Below, piece after piece: positions 15,615 to 24,085 of a DNA stretch of 64,000 nt. Positions within the stretch are counted from its first letter, which is position 1. Every line of letters begins with the position of its first letter. The notes beneath the pieces were generated by a model. It did not search any database, was not told where the DNA came from, and was given only the letters and a program-made list of their open reading frames with translations. The DNA is from Streptomyces sp. NBC_01353 (GTDB lineage: Bacteria; Actinomycetota; Actinomycetes; Streptomycetales; Streptomycetaceae): assembly GCF_036237275.1 (NCBI RefSeq), contig NZ_CP108353.1:1-64000 (forward strand), read 5' to 3'. Made by a program: the position numbers and the translations under genes.

Positions 15615-16201
15615 CCGGACCCGACGACCCGGCGTGGCGGTGGGAGTTCCGCTGCGAGGACTTCGTCTACGCCCGCCTCGCCGAAGAAGACCGGCGCGCC
15701 GACCAGACGATGCTTCCCGGCCCTGCACAGGACCAGGCGCTGAACCGGATCGACTCCCTGTACCTGATCGCCTCCCAGCACAACATCTGGGTCGACTTCC
15801 GAGGCCGGTCCGCCGGCCGCTGCATCACCTGCAAGCCCTCCGACGGCGGCGTTCCCTGCCTCACCATGACCGGCCTGGCCCGGCTCTGGCGCCACCACCC
15901 CGACTACCGGCCCGGCTGGAACGACGCCATCGACCGCCCCGGATCCGGCAGTGGCTTCACGTACGAGGAGTACAAGAAGCGCTCCACGATCTGGACCCGC
16001 CGCGAAGCGGAGCTGAACGCCTTCTACGACCGATTCGACCTCGTCCCGGCCACCGGAGGCGTGGGCGAGTTCTGGCGGTGCCGGACATGCGGCGCACAGG
16101 GGGAGGAGCAGCGGCCGGTCCTCGGCGTCGATATCGCCCCCGCTATCAGTGACGGGCCCCGCCGACACCCCACCTGCACCCCGAACGGAGCCAGCGCGTG
16201 A
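15611..16201 (+). CDS. Hypothetical protein (196 aa)
   Basis: GTGA overlap with the previous gene fixes the start at 15611. Residues 1-60 form an acidic helical region; the middle contains RCITCKPSDGGVPCLTM and the end FWRCRTCGAQGEE, so one or two zinc motifs are possible. An HHPDYRPGW segment resembles the aHPdYre.W motif of DUF6221 proteins, but the rest differs. Part of the overlapping plus-strand operon. Confidence 0.6.
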   Translation: MTGPDDPAWRWEFRCEDFVYARLAEEDRRADQTMLPGPAQDQALNRIDSLYLIASQHNIWVDFRGRSAGRCITCKPSDGGVPCLTMTGLARLWRHHPDYRPGWNDAIDRPGSGSGFTYEEYKKRSTIWTRREAELNAFYDRFDLVPATGGVGEFWRCRTCGAQGEEQRPVLGVDIAPAISDGPRRHPTCTPNGASA

Positions 16202-17505
16202 CTGACACCCTGCGCAACCGCATCGCCCGCGCCATCCACCAGTACGACAACCAGCACGCCCTGGCCGGCAACGACATGCCCAGCAAGCACCATTACGGCG
16301 AGGCGGACGCCGTGCTCGCCCTCCTCTCCGACTTCGGCCCTCACTGGAAGGCAGCCAGCCAGGCCACTCACGCGGCGCCGACCGCCGGTAGCGGCCTGAC
16401 CGGCTGCTGCCGCCGAACGCCGTTTGAGCTGCCCCATACCGACCTGATGACCACAGACCCGAAGTTGGTCACCTGCGGCGCGGCCGACGGGCCGGCCATG
16501 ACGGCCGAACCCGACGACGAGGCCAGCCTGATCCCGCCTTCGGAACGCCGCGCGCAGCTCCTCGGCGAGCTCAGCGTCCCGATCGAGAACCAGCTGCGTG
16601 CCCAGGGGTACACCGAGGCGGCGGACGAGATCGTCGGCATCCTCACCGGGATCGCTTCCCAGGACGAAAGGCAGACCGCCCCGACGCCGCGTTGCGGGCA
16701 CTGCAAGGGCAGCGGCGCAGACCCCGAGGACGAGGGCGACTACCTGCCCGAGGTCGGCTGCCACAACCCGTACAGCGGCGGCCCCTGCCCCCAGTGCAAC
16801 GGCACAGGGACGCCCGCCGCCGAGCTCCTCGGCGCTGGCGAGTCCCGGTACACGGTCGACACGATCACGCCCGAAGCCCTGCATCAGCTGCAGGTCGACC
16901 GAGACAGCGCCATCCACGAACGGGACATGTACAAGCACCGCGCCGAACGCTGGCACACGCGTGCTACTCAGCTGAGGGCACTCACCGAACTGGCGGAGGA
17001 CCCGGCGCCCGCCCCCGACCGAGACCCCGAGCCGCGCGTGCCGCTCGCCGAGCACACCGACGCCACCCTGGCCGAGTTGTACGACCGGCTCGAGGACGCC
17101 GAAGCCGACGCGGCCGACGCCCGAGACGCCGGCCGCGCCATCTACCGCTCCTGGAACGAGCACCGGACCGCCCTGGCCGAGGGCGCCACCCTGGCGGCCG
17201 GCGTGCACAACACCCTCCTCGTCCTCCGCAGCAGGATGAAGACCAACTCCCGTGACTGGGCCGCCACCGAGGACGACGCCTGGCTGTACGCCGTCCTCAT
17301 GGGCTGGGACTGCGAGCAGCAGCACGACCACACCGACGACTGCGCCCGCCTCCTCCAGGAGGTCGCCGCCAAGCACGGCTGGTCTGAGGATCGTGTGGCC
17401 AGGATCCGTAAGTTCCGCGCCGCGCTCGCGAAGGCCGGCCCAAACGGCGAGACCGACGCCGCATCCGCCCGCGCGGCCGCCGACGAAACCACGGAGGAGT
17501 TCTGA
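16198..17505 (+). CDS. Large hypothetical protein with DnaJ-type zinc motif (435 aa)
   Basis: GTGA overlap at the start. Residues 1-30 are amphipathic; around residue 160 lies CGHCKGSGADPE and about 40 residues later CPQCNGTG, the two halves of a DnaJ-like zinc finger. An acidic helical coiled region (LYDRLEDAEADAADARDAGRAI) and another helix-rich segment follow. The segment TVDTITPEALHQLQVDRD recurs in the 288-aa protein at 28195-29061 (TVDTITPDELDALVAERD), so the two share a module. Function unknown. Confidence 0.65.
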   Translation: MTDTLRNRIARAIHQYDNQHALAGNDMPSKHHYGEADAVLALLSDFGPHWKAASQATHAAPTAGSGLTGCCRRTPFELPHTDLMTTDPKLVTCGAADGPAMTAEPDDEASLIPPSERRAQLLGELSVPIENQLRAQGYTEAADEIVGILTGIASQDERQTAPTPRCGHCKGSGADPEDEGDYLPEVGCHNPYSGGPCPQCNGTGTPAAELLGAGESRYTVDTITPEALHQLQVDRDSAIHERDMYKHRAERWHTRATQLRALTELAEDPAPAPDRDPEPRVPLAEHTDATLAELYDRLEDAEADAADARDAGRAIYRSWNEHRTALAEGATLAAGVHNTLLVLRSRMKTNSRDWAATEDDAWLYAVLMGWDCEQQHDHTDDCARLLQEVAAKHGWSEDRVARIRKFRAALAKAGPNGETDAASARAAADETTEEF

Positions 17506-18416
17506 TGGGCCGAGAAGTCCGCCGCGTCCCCCTCGACTTCGACTGGCCGCTGAACAAGGTCTGGGACGGCTACCTGATGCCCGACCGGTTCACCGAGACG
17601 CCGTGCGCTGACTGCAAGAACGGGTACTCGCCCCACGCCCAGAACCTGCACGACCTCTGGTACGGATACCTGCCCTTCAACCCGGAGAGCACCGGATCGA
17701 CGCCCCTGCGGCCCGACACCCCCACCGTTCGGGCTCTCGCCGAGCAGCACATCACCACCGCGCCGGAGTTCTACGGCACCGGCGAGACCGCCATCGTGTG
17801 CGAGGCGCAACGTATCGCGGAGCTGTTCAACGGCCTGTGGTGCCACCACCTGTCCCAGGACGACGTCGACGCACTCGTCGCGGCCGGCCGGCTGTACTCC
17901 TTCACCCACACCTGGAACCGCGAGCACGGCTGGCAGAAGATCGAACCCCCGGTGGTGCCCACCGCTGCACAGGTCAACGAGTGGAGCCTGCGCGGCATGG
18001 GACATGACGGCATCAACGCGTCGGTCGCCGTCCAAGCCCGCTGCGAACGTGAAGGCTTCCCCCTCGAGTGCCCAAGCTGCCACGGATACGGGTCGGCCGA
18101 GGCCTACGCCGGCCAACGCGCGGAGGCCGAGGCCTGGGAGCCGACCGAGCCTCCCACAGGCGACGGCTGGCAGCTGTGGACCACCGCCAACGAAGGTGCC
18201 CCGATCAGCCCCGTCTTCGCTTCAGCCGACGAACTGGCCTCGTGGATGTCCGACCCCGCCCGCGGTACCGCCTGGGTGCCGCCCGCGACCGCCGCCGCGT
18301 TCATCGCCGACGGGTGGGCGCCTAGCTTCGTCAGCACCGCCGAGACCGGCGTCGTCTCCGGTGTCGAATGGATGGGCCACCACACGACTTCGGGGGACGC
18401 GGGTGACGACGCCTGA
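17505..18416 (+). CDS. Conserved actinophage-type protein (303 aa)
   Basis: TGATG overlap with the previous gene. The N-terminus MGREVRRVPLDFDWPLNKVW is a pattern I associate with a widespread hypothetical family of Streptomyces phages and phage-like elements. A zinc pair (CADCKNGYSP and CPSCHGYG) brackets the protein. The last 80 residues contain repeated short motifs (WTTANEGAPISPVFASADELASWM). No enzymatic role is known to me. Confidence 0.65.
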   Translation: MGREVRRVPLDFDWPLNKVWDGYLMPDRFTETPCADCKNGYSPHAQNLHDLWYGYLPFNPESTGSTPLRPDTPTVRALAEQHITTAPEFYGTGETAIVCEAQRIAELFNGLWCHHLSQDDVDALVAAGRLYSFTHTWNREHGWQKIEPPVVPTAAQVNEWSLRGMGHDGINASVAVQARCEREGFPLECPSCHGYGSAEAYAGQRAEAEAWEPTEPPTGDGWQLWTTANEGAPISPVFASADELASWMSDPARGTAWVPPATAAAFIADGWAPSFVSTAETGVVSGVEWMGHHTTSGDAGDDA

Positions 18417-18567
18417 AACCCGCGCCCGCCTCGGCGCCCTGGAGCAGCAACTTGCCACCCCGACCCCGAAGCCCCTCGACGGCCAGACCGCCATCCCACT
18501 CCCGCCCGATGAAGACCCTGCGCCCGACTGCGGGGAGCAGCTCCACCAGGAAGGCGAACTCGTATGA
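18403..18567 (+). CDS. Small hypothetical protein (54 aa)
   Basis: GTG with CGGGGGA upstream, starting inside the preceding gene and overlapping the next by four bases (ATGA). Pro-rich, acidic, without motif. Coupling supports translation. Confidence 0.45.
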   Translation: MTTPETRARLGALEQQLATPTPKPLDGQTAIPLPPDEDPAPDCGEQLHQEGELV

Positions 18568-19166
18568 GCCCGATCACCGACTTCAACCCCGGCGCCCGCA
18601 ACGACGCCCGCCGCGACCCGCGGTACGCCGCAGTGCTGGAGCAGGTGCGGAAGATGTCGTGGCCAGCCGGGAACCCGATGCTCCCCGGGGGCTGGGCCGA
18701 CACTCTGGCGACGGACGTGATGGCCGCAGTGCGGAAGGAGGAGGGACAGCACCGGCTGATCACCCACCACGCGTACGAAGGCCCGGGCGAGTGCCGCGCG
18801 CAGTACTACGGCCTCGGCGGCTGCGGGTACCCGGAGTCCGAGCACGCCCCTGCCGAGGCGCCGACAGCTCCGGCGCCCCCGATGCCGCCCTGCGCGGCCC
18901 GCGAGGACTCCCTCGCCGCGACGAGCCTGACGCTCGACGGCCCGCTGTACGTCCTCGAGGGGCCGGCCGACCCGACGGTCGAGATCCAGGGACCGGGCGG
19001 GCAGCCGCTCGTCACGATCCACACGGAGACCGGGGTCATCGACTACGGGCCCGGGTACACGCCGGACGCCGCGGCGGCCGCGTTCTGGGACGCCCTGTCA
19101 CGGCTGGGGCAGTCGTTGTCCGCAGGCCTCGACCGACTGCCAGCGCCCTCACCCGACGGCTACTGA
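18564..19166 (+). CDS. Hypothetical protein (200 aa)
   Basis: Last gene of the overlapping operon. N-terminal helical half (AVLEQVRKMSWPAG..WADTLATDVMAAVRKEEGQHRLITHHAYEGPGECR), then a Pro/Ala linker and a small beta-type domain (GPLYVLEGPADPTVEIQGPG). CGYPESEH may be a metal site. The family is unrecognised. Confidence 0.55.
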   Translation: MSPITDFNPGARNDARRDPRYAAVLEQVRKMSWPAGNPMLPGGWADTLATDVMAAVRKEEGQHRLITHHAYEGPGECRAQYYGLGGCGYPESEHAPAEAPTAPAPPMPPCAAREDSLAATSLTLDGPLYVLEGPADPTVEIQGPGGQPLVTIHTETGVIDYGPGYTPDAAAAAFWDALSRLGQSLSAGLDRLPAPSPDGY

Positions 19167-19853
19167 CCACTCGATACCTTCGGTACGCCGACATCACTCG
19201 TTCGGGTGATGGGACGTGCCGTAAGCGGTTTCCGGGGCAGGCGAACACCACCACCCCCGACCATCGCGCCGCCCCCGCGGTGCCCGCCACGAGGAGGCGC
19301 CTGGTGCTCTGGCCAGCACTCTCACACCCGAACCCTGGGCACGGGAAGGCCCTGGGCAGCGGTGGAGGGTGCTGCCCAGGGCCGGAGGGGCGCCAGGACG
19401 AACCGAGGGGGGCACGTGCCTGGCTGTCCCTCACGGCCGGCGTCGAGGACGCGACGCGGTGGCGATTGTCGGCACCGGCCGTAGAACAGGGGAGTCGCCC
19501 TCGGTGCTCCGGCTTGCATCGAAGCGGAACGAAGCCGAGCTGCGATATCCGCGCGAGAACACGAATTACGGCGACGTTCCAACTCCGCCCCGACCGGAGC
19601 CCCGGCGAGGGCAACAGGGCTTTCGCTACGAGGCGTATCTGACGGATTCCCGCCAGGCTCCTCGCAGTTAGGTCCTGCTGTGTTGCAGCGTGACCGCCAT
19701 GACTGCTTCCCGGCAGGTCAGCGGCGACCACGTGCACAAGCTTGAGGGTTCAACGGACAAGAAATCTACGCAGAGTTTTTATTACGAAACCCTGCGCCAC
19801 TAAATAGACTCCACAGCGCGACACGTGCGCGATACACGGGGGGATGAAACTAG
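19167..19853. other. Gene-free stretch with a strong hairpin and AT-rich promoter region
   Basis: No frame has both coding bias and a ribosome site. A perfect 13-bp stem (19348-19383) lies here. The right end (about 19740-19810) is AT-rich, with an obvious drop in GC, and is the likely promoter of the XRE regulator. The composition change marks the left border of the cargo-like block. Confidence 0.5.
19348..19383 (+). terminator. Strong stem-loop
   Basis: GGCCCTGGGCAGC, 10-base loop, exact complement. Placed 180 bases beyond the end of the operon; could terminate it or belong to an unannotated RNA. Confidence 0.55.
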
Positions 19854-20693
19854 ATGGGTATGAACAAGCGGGCGCTCAGGGCACTTCTGCGGGAACGCCG
19901 CGCCCTCATCGATCCGGAAGCCCACGGATTCGAACGCCCACAGGGCCGCGGCCGCCGCGCCAGAGGCCTCACCCAACACCAGGTTGACGAGATCACCGGC
20001 CGCGCCATGCACTCCTACAACCGGCTCGAGACCGGCAGCATGAAGTCCGCCCCCACCGTGGAGTACCTCGCCGAAGTCGCACGCCTCTTCGGCCTCAACG
20101 AACAAGAGTGGGTCAGCCTCTGCAGGTTCGCCGGCATCGGCGACCCGCCCGGACCCCTGTACCAAAAGTCCGGCCTCGAGGTCCCCGGCGTGTGGAAGCA
20201 GGCCATCGACTGCATGTCCGAGATGGCCTACGTCACCGACGCGTCGTGGAACCTCCTCGCCCACAACAAGCACTGGGCAGCCCTGTTCCCCGGCGGCCGA
20301 ATCCCCCAAAACACGATGCGGTGGATGCTCCTCGACCCCGACGCCCGCAACACCCTCATCGACTGGAAGACCGCCTGGGCACCCCTCGTCGTCCCCCAGC
20401 TCAAGGCCGCACTCGCCGTCCGCACCACCGACGAAACGCTTCGCCAGCTCGAGAAGGAAGTCATCGCCGACCCCGACCTGCTCCCCCTGTGGGAAGCCGG
20501 CGGCGCCGCGATACACCCCGACGGCGACGAACGCCCCCTGCTCCACGCCATCGAAGGCCCCGGCCACGTCACCATGTGCGCTGCCGAACCCATGACCGCC
20601 CCCGGAGCCCGCCTGATAGTCCTGCTGTGGCACCCCGGAGCGAAGAAGCAGCACGTCCGCGTACCCATGCTTCGGGCCCGTGACATCACCTGA
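19854..20693 (+). CDS. XRE-family regulator with MmyB-type sensor domain (279 aa)
   Basis: ATG with GGGGGGA upstream. Residues 20-90 form an XRE helix-turn-helix (RRARGLTQHQVDEITGRA, SYNRLETGSM, VEYLAEVARLFGLNEQEW). From residue 120 the sequence matches the MmyB-like ligand-binding domain (YVTDASWNLLAHNKHWAALFP, MRWMLLDPDAR, VVPQLKAALAVR, PLWEAGG). MmyB-like regulators often sit beside secondary-metabolite genes in Streptomyces; MmyB itself belongs to the methylenomycin cluster of plasmid SCP1. Here the next gene encodes a type III polyketide synthase, which it probably controls. Effector unknown. Confidence 0.85.
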   Translation: MGMNKRALRALLRERRALIDPEAHGFERPQGRGRRARGLTQHQVDEITGRAMHSYNRLETGSMKSAPTVEYLAEVARLFGLNEQEWVSLCRFAGIGDPPGPLYQKSGLEVPGVWKQAIDCMSEMAYVTDASWNLLAHNKHWAALFPGGRIPQNTMRWMLLDPDARNTLIDWKTAWAPLVVPQLKAALAVRTTDETLRQLEKEVIADPDLLPLWEAGGAAIHPDGDERPLLHAIEGPGHVTMCAAEPMTAPGARLIVLLWHPGAKKQHVRVPMLRARDIT

Positions 20694-20776
20694 CCAGTGA
20701 TCAGGGGGAATGCGGACATCTTGCTGACGTACGGTGTCCGCACCCCCCACGCCGACCAACGTGCTGGAGGCCCAGC

Positions 20777-21844
20777 GTGACCGCCTACATCTCCCGACCT
20801 CACACGGTCCTGCCTGCCCACAAGGTGACCACCAGCGAGATCGTCGACGACATCCTCGCCCACCACCCCGACCACCCCAGGCGTACCGCGATCCCCCGCA
20901 TCATCGGCTCGCTGCGCGTCGACACCCGCTACTTCACCAGGCCCCTCACCGCGGCCACCATCTCCGGCACCGCCACGATCGAAGACCGCTCGAGGGCCGC
21001 GTTCGCCGACGCCCTCACGATGGCCACCGACGCCGGCCGCACCGCGCTTGCCGCCGCAGGCCTCGGGCCAGACCCCGGCAGATACGCGGACATCGACGCC
21101 ATCGTCACCACCCATTCCACCGGCTGGTCCGTTCCCAACCTCGAAATCCACCTCATACCGGCACTCGGACTGCGCCCCACCGTCCGCCGCATCGCCATCA
21201 CCACCATGGCGTGCGCCGGCGGCACCCAGGCATTGATCCGCGCCGTCGACCTCGTCACCGCCCGCCCCGGCTCCAAAGTCCTGGTCGTGGCCGCCGAGGT
21301 CATCTCGAGCGTCTACAACCACAACGACACCAGCATCGAAGCGATGATCTACAAGGCGCTGTTCGGGGACTCCGCCGCCGCCTGCATCGTCAGCTCCGAG
21401 CCCCTCGGCCCCGGCCTCCGCGTCGAGAGCCCCGACGACACCCTCGAATACGTCCTACCGAACTCCGTCGACCGCTACTCCGGCCGCATCGGCACGGACG
21501 GCTTCCACTTCGACTCCACCAAGGAGGCGCTCTCCGCGGCCGACGATGTCCTGCCCGCCGTCCTCGACTGGCTCCGCCCCCACCCCGCCGTCGACTTCGC
21601 CGCCATCCACCCCGGCAGCCCCCGCATCATCACCGACACCGCGACCGCCCTCGGCCTCGACGACCGGGCCGCCCGCCACTCCTTCACCACCCTCGCCGAC
21701 GAAGGCAACCTCGGCGGCGTATCGGTTCTGCGGGTCCTCGAGCGCACCCACGCCGAACCACCCCCCGCCGGCGCCCACGGCGTCGCCATCGCCTACGGCC
21801 CCGGCTTCAACACCGCCGCCATCCGCGGCACCTGGACGGCCTGA
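20777..21844 (+). CDS. Type III polyketide synthase (chalcone/stilbene synthase family)
   Basis: 355 residues, normal for the family. The catalytic triad is complete: Cys146 in TTMACAGGTQALIRA, His278 in AAIHPGSPR, Asn311 in DEGNLGGVSVLRVLE; His-Asn spacing is 33 residues as in plant chalcone synthase. The FGDSAAACIV and GPGFNTA motifs are also present. Such homodimeric enzymes extend an acyl-CoA starter with malonyl-CoA and cyclise the product (pyrones, resorcinols, tetrahydroxynaphthalene). GTG start with GCTGGAGG. Follows an MmyB-type regulator. Product and starter cannot be told from sequence. As apparent cargo on a phage-like plasmid it is unusual. Confidence 0.9.
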   Translation: MTAYISRPHTVLPAHKVTTSEIVDDILAHHPDHPRRTAIPRIIGSLRVDTRYFTRPLTAATISGTATIEDRSRAAFADALTMATDAGRTALAAAGLGPDPGRYADIDAIVTTHSTGWSVPNLEIHLIPALGLRPTVRRIAITTMACAGGTQALIRAVDLVTARPGSKVLVVAAEVISSVYNHNDTSIEAMIYKALFGDSAAACIVSSEPLGPGLRVESPDDTLEYVLPNSVDRYSGRIGTDGFHFDSTKEALSAADDVLPAVLDWLRPHPAVDFAAIHPGSPRIITDTATALGLDDRAARHSFTTLADEGNLGGVSVLRVLERTHAEPPPAGAHGVAIAYGPGFNTAAIRGTWTA

Positions 21845-22008
21845 CAGCCCTCCTCCCCGCCCCCTGATGCCCCGTCCTGGCCAGGGGGCGTTGTGCTGCC
21901 CCGGCCCGTTGTCAGTGCCAGGTGCGACCCTGTACAGGCCCGGCGGGCGCCCAACATCCCTGAAGCCGATGCTGCCGCCGGGCACACCATCTCGAGCGGA
22001 GGACGCCC

Positions 22009-22161
22009 ATGGACATCTACCGAGTGAAGTGGACGCACGGCGGCAAGGAGCGGACGTCCGTCGTCAGCTACGACCTGCCGAGCGCCAACGACCGCAAGAC
22101 CCAGCTCGAGGCCGAGGGCGCCACCGACATCGACATCGTGAAGGTCAAGCCGGGCGAGTAG
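22009..22161 (+). CDS. Small hypothetical protein (50 aa)
   Basis: ATG preceded by GCGGAGGA. The product starts MDIYRVKWTHGGKERTSVVSY and continues with an acidic helix, giving a compact beta-alpha-beta pattern. It stands between the PKS gene and a strong terminator, with TTGTCA-N16-TGTACA at 21909-21936 as a possible promoter. Family unknown. Confidence 0.6.
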   Translation: MDIYRVKWTHGGKERTSVVSYDLPSANDRKTQLEAEGATDIDIVKVKPGE

Positions 22162-22182
22162 CCCCTCGGCTCCAGACGCGTC

Positions 22183-22215
22183 AGTGCCCGCCCGGGCAGC
22201 ACACGGGCGGGCACT
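22183..22215 (+). terminator. Stem-loop terminator
   Basis: Perfect 12-bp stem (AGTGCCCGCCCG) with 9-base loop, 21 bases after the 50-aa gene. Confidence 0.75.
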
Positions 22216-22411
22216 GTCATATGCCGATCTTCTTGGTGCACGACCCTGTTGCACCCAGGGACGCCGGTGGCACTGTGTCCGCACGCGGTCCTCGCAGACC
22301 ACCCGGATCGCGCACCTGGCCCCGCCTGCAGCCGTCGCGGGCGGGGCCGCGCCGCCCCTTCCCGGCTCCCCACGGGAAGGGTCCAGGCGCGCGCCCGCTG
22401 CCAAGGGTCTG

Positions 22412-23296
22412 CTATCGGCGCCAGACGTTGACCTTCTCCGTCGACAACAGCGGCGCCCCCTCAGGCCCCTTCACGTATGAGGGGATCCACGTCTTGCGGC
22501 GCAGCGCACGCTCCCGGCCGTAGGGCTGATCTCTCCAGTGCCCGGACACGACCCAGCGGTGCAGGTAGCGGCGGCCGGCGACGTCCGTGCCGTCGACCGG
22601 CTCCTGCCCCTGGGGAACGTACTGGCGCCGCAGCCCCACTGACGTCACCTCCGGCACGGGCCGGCCTGCCCGGGCGTAGCTGCGTGCGGCTGTATTGTCC
22701 GGGCGGTGTTGGGCACGCTCAATCAACTGCGGCTGCTGCATGAGCAGCCACGACGCGGCCAGGGCGGCGAGGATCGGCTCCGGTACTCCCTTGTCGGCCT
22801 CGACGAGCGGCACTGGTTCGACCGTGACGGGCAGCGTGAACCCGTAGACGGGGAGCAGTGGGGGAATCTTCTCTTCCACCAGCGTGAACGGCTGCTTCAG
22901 CCGCTCGACTTCCTGAACCATCCGGCGACGTGAGACCAGCAGCCACAACATGCACTCCCCGCCGTACGGGCCCCACGTGATCGCCTCGACGGGGATCGAC
23001 ACCCCGTGACCGTCGATGGTCCCCAGGCCGCCGTCGAACAGCATCAGGCCGCACGGCGAGGGCCGATCGGCCGTGGCCCACCTCGCGGCGGCCAGCTGGG
23101 CGCCGGAGGACATGGCGAGCGCGGTCATGTCCGGTGTCGCCCAGTACAGGTCGGCCGCAGTGAGACAGCTGGCCAGGTTGTCGTAGCCGGCCTGCAGGTC
23201 ACTGCCAGAGTTGGACCGGATCGCCGACTCCGGGTCCCGCAGGAACGCCGTGGTCTGGTCACGCAGCTTCGGCATCTGCGTCGGGCGCAGGGTCAC
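22412..23296 (-). CDS. Hypothetical protein (294 aa)
   Basis: GTG at 23296 with AGGAGGA upstream, overlapping the upstream stop. Sequence features: AITWGPYGGECMLWLLVSRRR strand-rich region, an Ala-rich helix (AALAASWLLMQQPQLIERAQ) and a basic C-terminus with RRQYVPQGQEPVDGTDVAGRRYLHRWVVSGHWRDQPYG. The last part resembles proteins that accompany HTH/excisionase genes on Streptomyces plasmids, but no domain is certain. Two-gene unit with the small gene upstream. Confidence 0.6.
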   Translation of the reverse strand: MTLRPTQMPKLRDQTTAFLRDPESAIRSNSGSDLQAGYDNLASCLTAADLYWATPDMTALAMSSGAQLAAARWATADRPSPCGLMLFDGGLGTIDGHGVSIPVEAITWGPYGGECMLWLLVSRRRMVQEVERLKQPFTLVEEKIPPLLPVYGFTLPVTVEPVPLVEADKGVPEPILAALAASWLLMQQPQLIERAQHRPDNTAARSYARAGRPVPEVTSVGLRRQYVPQGQEPVDGTDVAGRRYLHRWVVSGHWRDQPYGRERALRRKTWIPSYVKGPEGAPLLSTEKVNVWRR

Positions 23297-23535
23297 GAAG
23301 CCTTCCTCCTGCCGCCGCCGACGCCCTTGCCGGGCCGGGCCGCGGTGGCCTGGCGGACTTCGGCCGCGTCGTAGTGGGCCTGAGGCCGGGGGGACGTGTC
23401 CGTCGGCTGGTGCGTCACGGCCTTGACGCCGAGGCGGGACAGGGTGCGGCGCGCCGAGGCGTTCGCGTTCGGGCCTTCGTAGCCGAGGTGTTCGGCAACC
23501 CGGGCGATCAGCCACAGCTCAGTATCGTTGGCCAT
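23293..23535 (-). CDS. Small HTH-like protein (80 aa)
   Basis: ATG with AAGGAG upstream. LWLIARVAEHLGYEGPNANASARRTLSRLGVKAV resembles the short helix-turn-helix of plasmid and phage DNA-binding proteins; the tail is basic (GKGVGGGRRKAS). Overlaps the 294-aa gene by four bases, so the pair is probably co-regulated. Confidence 0.55.
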   Translation of the reverse strand: MANDTELWLIARVAEHLGYEGPNANASARRTLSRLGVKAVTHQPTDTSPRPQAHYDAAEVRQATAARPGKGVGGGRRKAS

Positions 23536-23612
23536 GGTGCGGGCTCCTTCCGTGCCGGAGCGGCCCGCCCCCGGGTGCATCGGGTGCGGGCCGCTCACTG
23601 CTGTCGTGGGGG

Positions 23613-23915
23613 TCAGACGCGCTCGACGGTGACGATGTAACCCGTGTCCACGCCGTCCCACGCGCCGACCGTGGCCCACCCGGCGTCCCGCATCAGGTCC
23701 TCGGCCTCGAGCTTGGCCTTGGTGTGGTCGCCGTCCTCGGCCGGCACGTTCGTGATGCCGGTGAAGAGGGCGATGCCGCCCTTGCAGGCCCAAGCGGCGT
23801 CGCCGGCCTCGGGATCGCCGATCAGCTCGTCCTCGAGGATGACAATGTCGATGTTGTCCTGGTCGAGGGCCGAGGTGGTGGTGGTGAGCCAGGCGGTGAA
23901 GTGGGTGGTGGTCAT
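23613..23915 (-). CDS. Hypothetical protein (100 aa)
   Basis: ATG with GAAGGAG. Acidic, with alternating beta and helix (IDIVILEDELIGDPEAGDAAWACKGG, LEAEDLMRDAGWATVGAW, GYIVTVERV). Its promoter overlaps a 26-bp palindrome (23969-23994). No family recognised. Confidence 0.6.
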   Translation of the reverse strand: MTTTHFTAWLTTTTSALDQDNIDIVILEDELIGDPEAGDAAWACKGGIALFTGITNVPAEDGDHTKAKLEAEDLMRDAGWATVGAWDGVDTGYIVTVERV

Positions 23916-23968
23916 CGGAGGCTCCTTCTCCTGCGGCCTTCGGGCTGCTCCCTCGGCCTCACATCCAT

Positions 23969-23994
23969 AACTATGCCTCACATGAGGCGTAGTT
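23969..23994 (-). promoter_or_regulatory. 26-bp palindrome over a divergent promoter
   Basis: AACTATGCCTCA-CA-TGAGGCGTAGTT, 11 of 12 positions paired. On minus, TTGCCA and CATAGT are 18 bases apart and straddle it, a credible -35/-10 for the 100-aa gene. Ku is on the other side. Sequence differs from the TTGCGCG family. Confidence 0.55.
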
Positions 23995-24085
23995 GGCAAG
24001 GGGGATGCACCAACCCGAGGGTGTGCGATCCCGCCGGAGTCTGCATAGCCTGAGGTCAGACCCCAGGGGGGCACCTGGAGGAACG

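Noticed and set aside
10781-21936. TTGTCAG/TGTCAG elements near 10781, 10960, 12343 and 21909 as a promoter family
   Set aside because: Distances to any -10-like hexamer vary (9 to 16 bases), so the set is not consistent.
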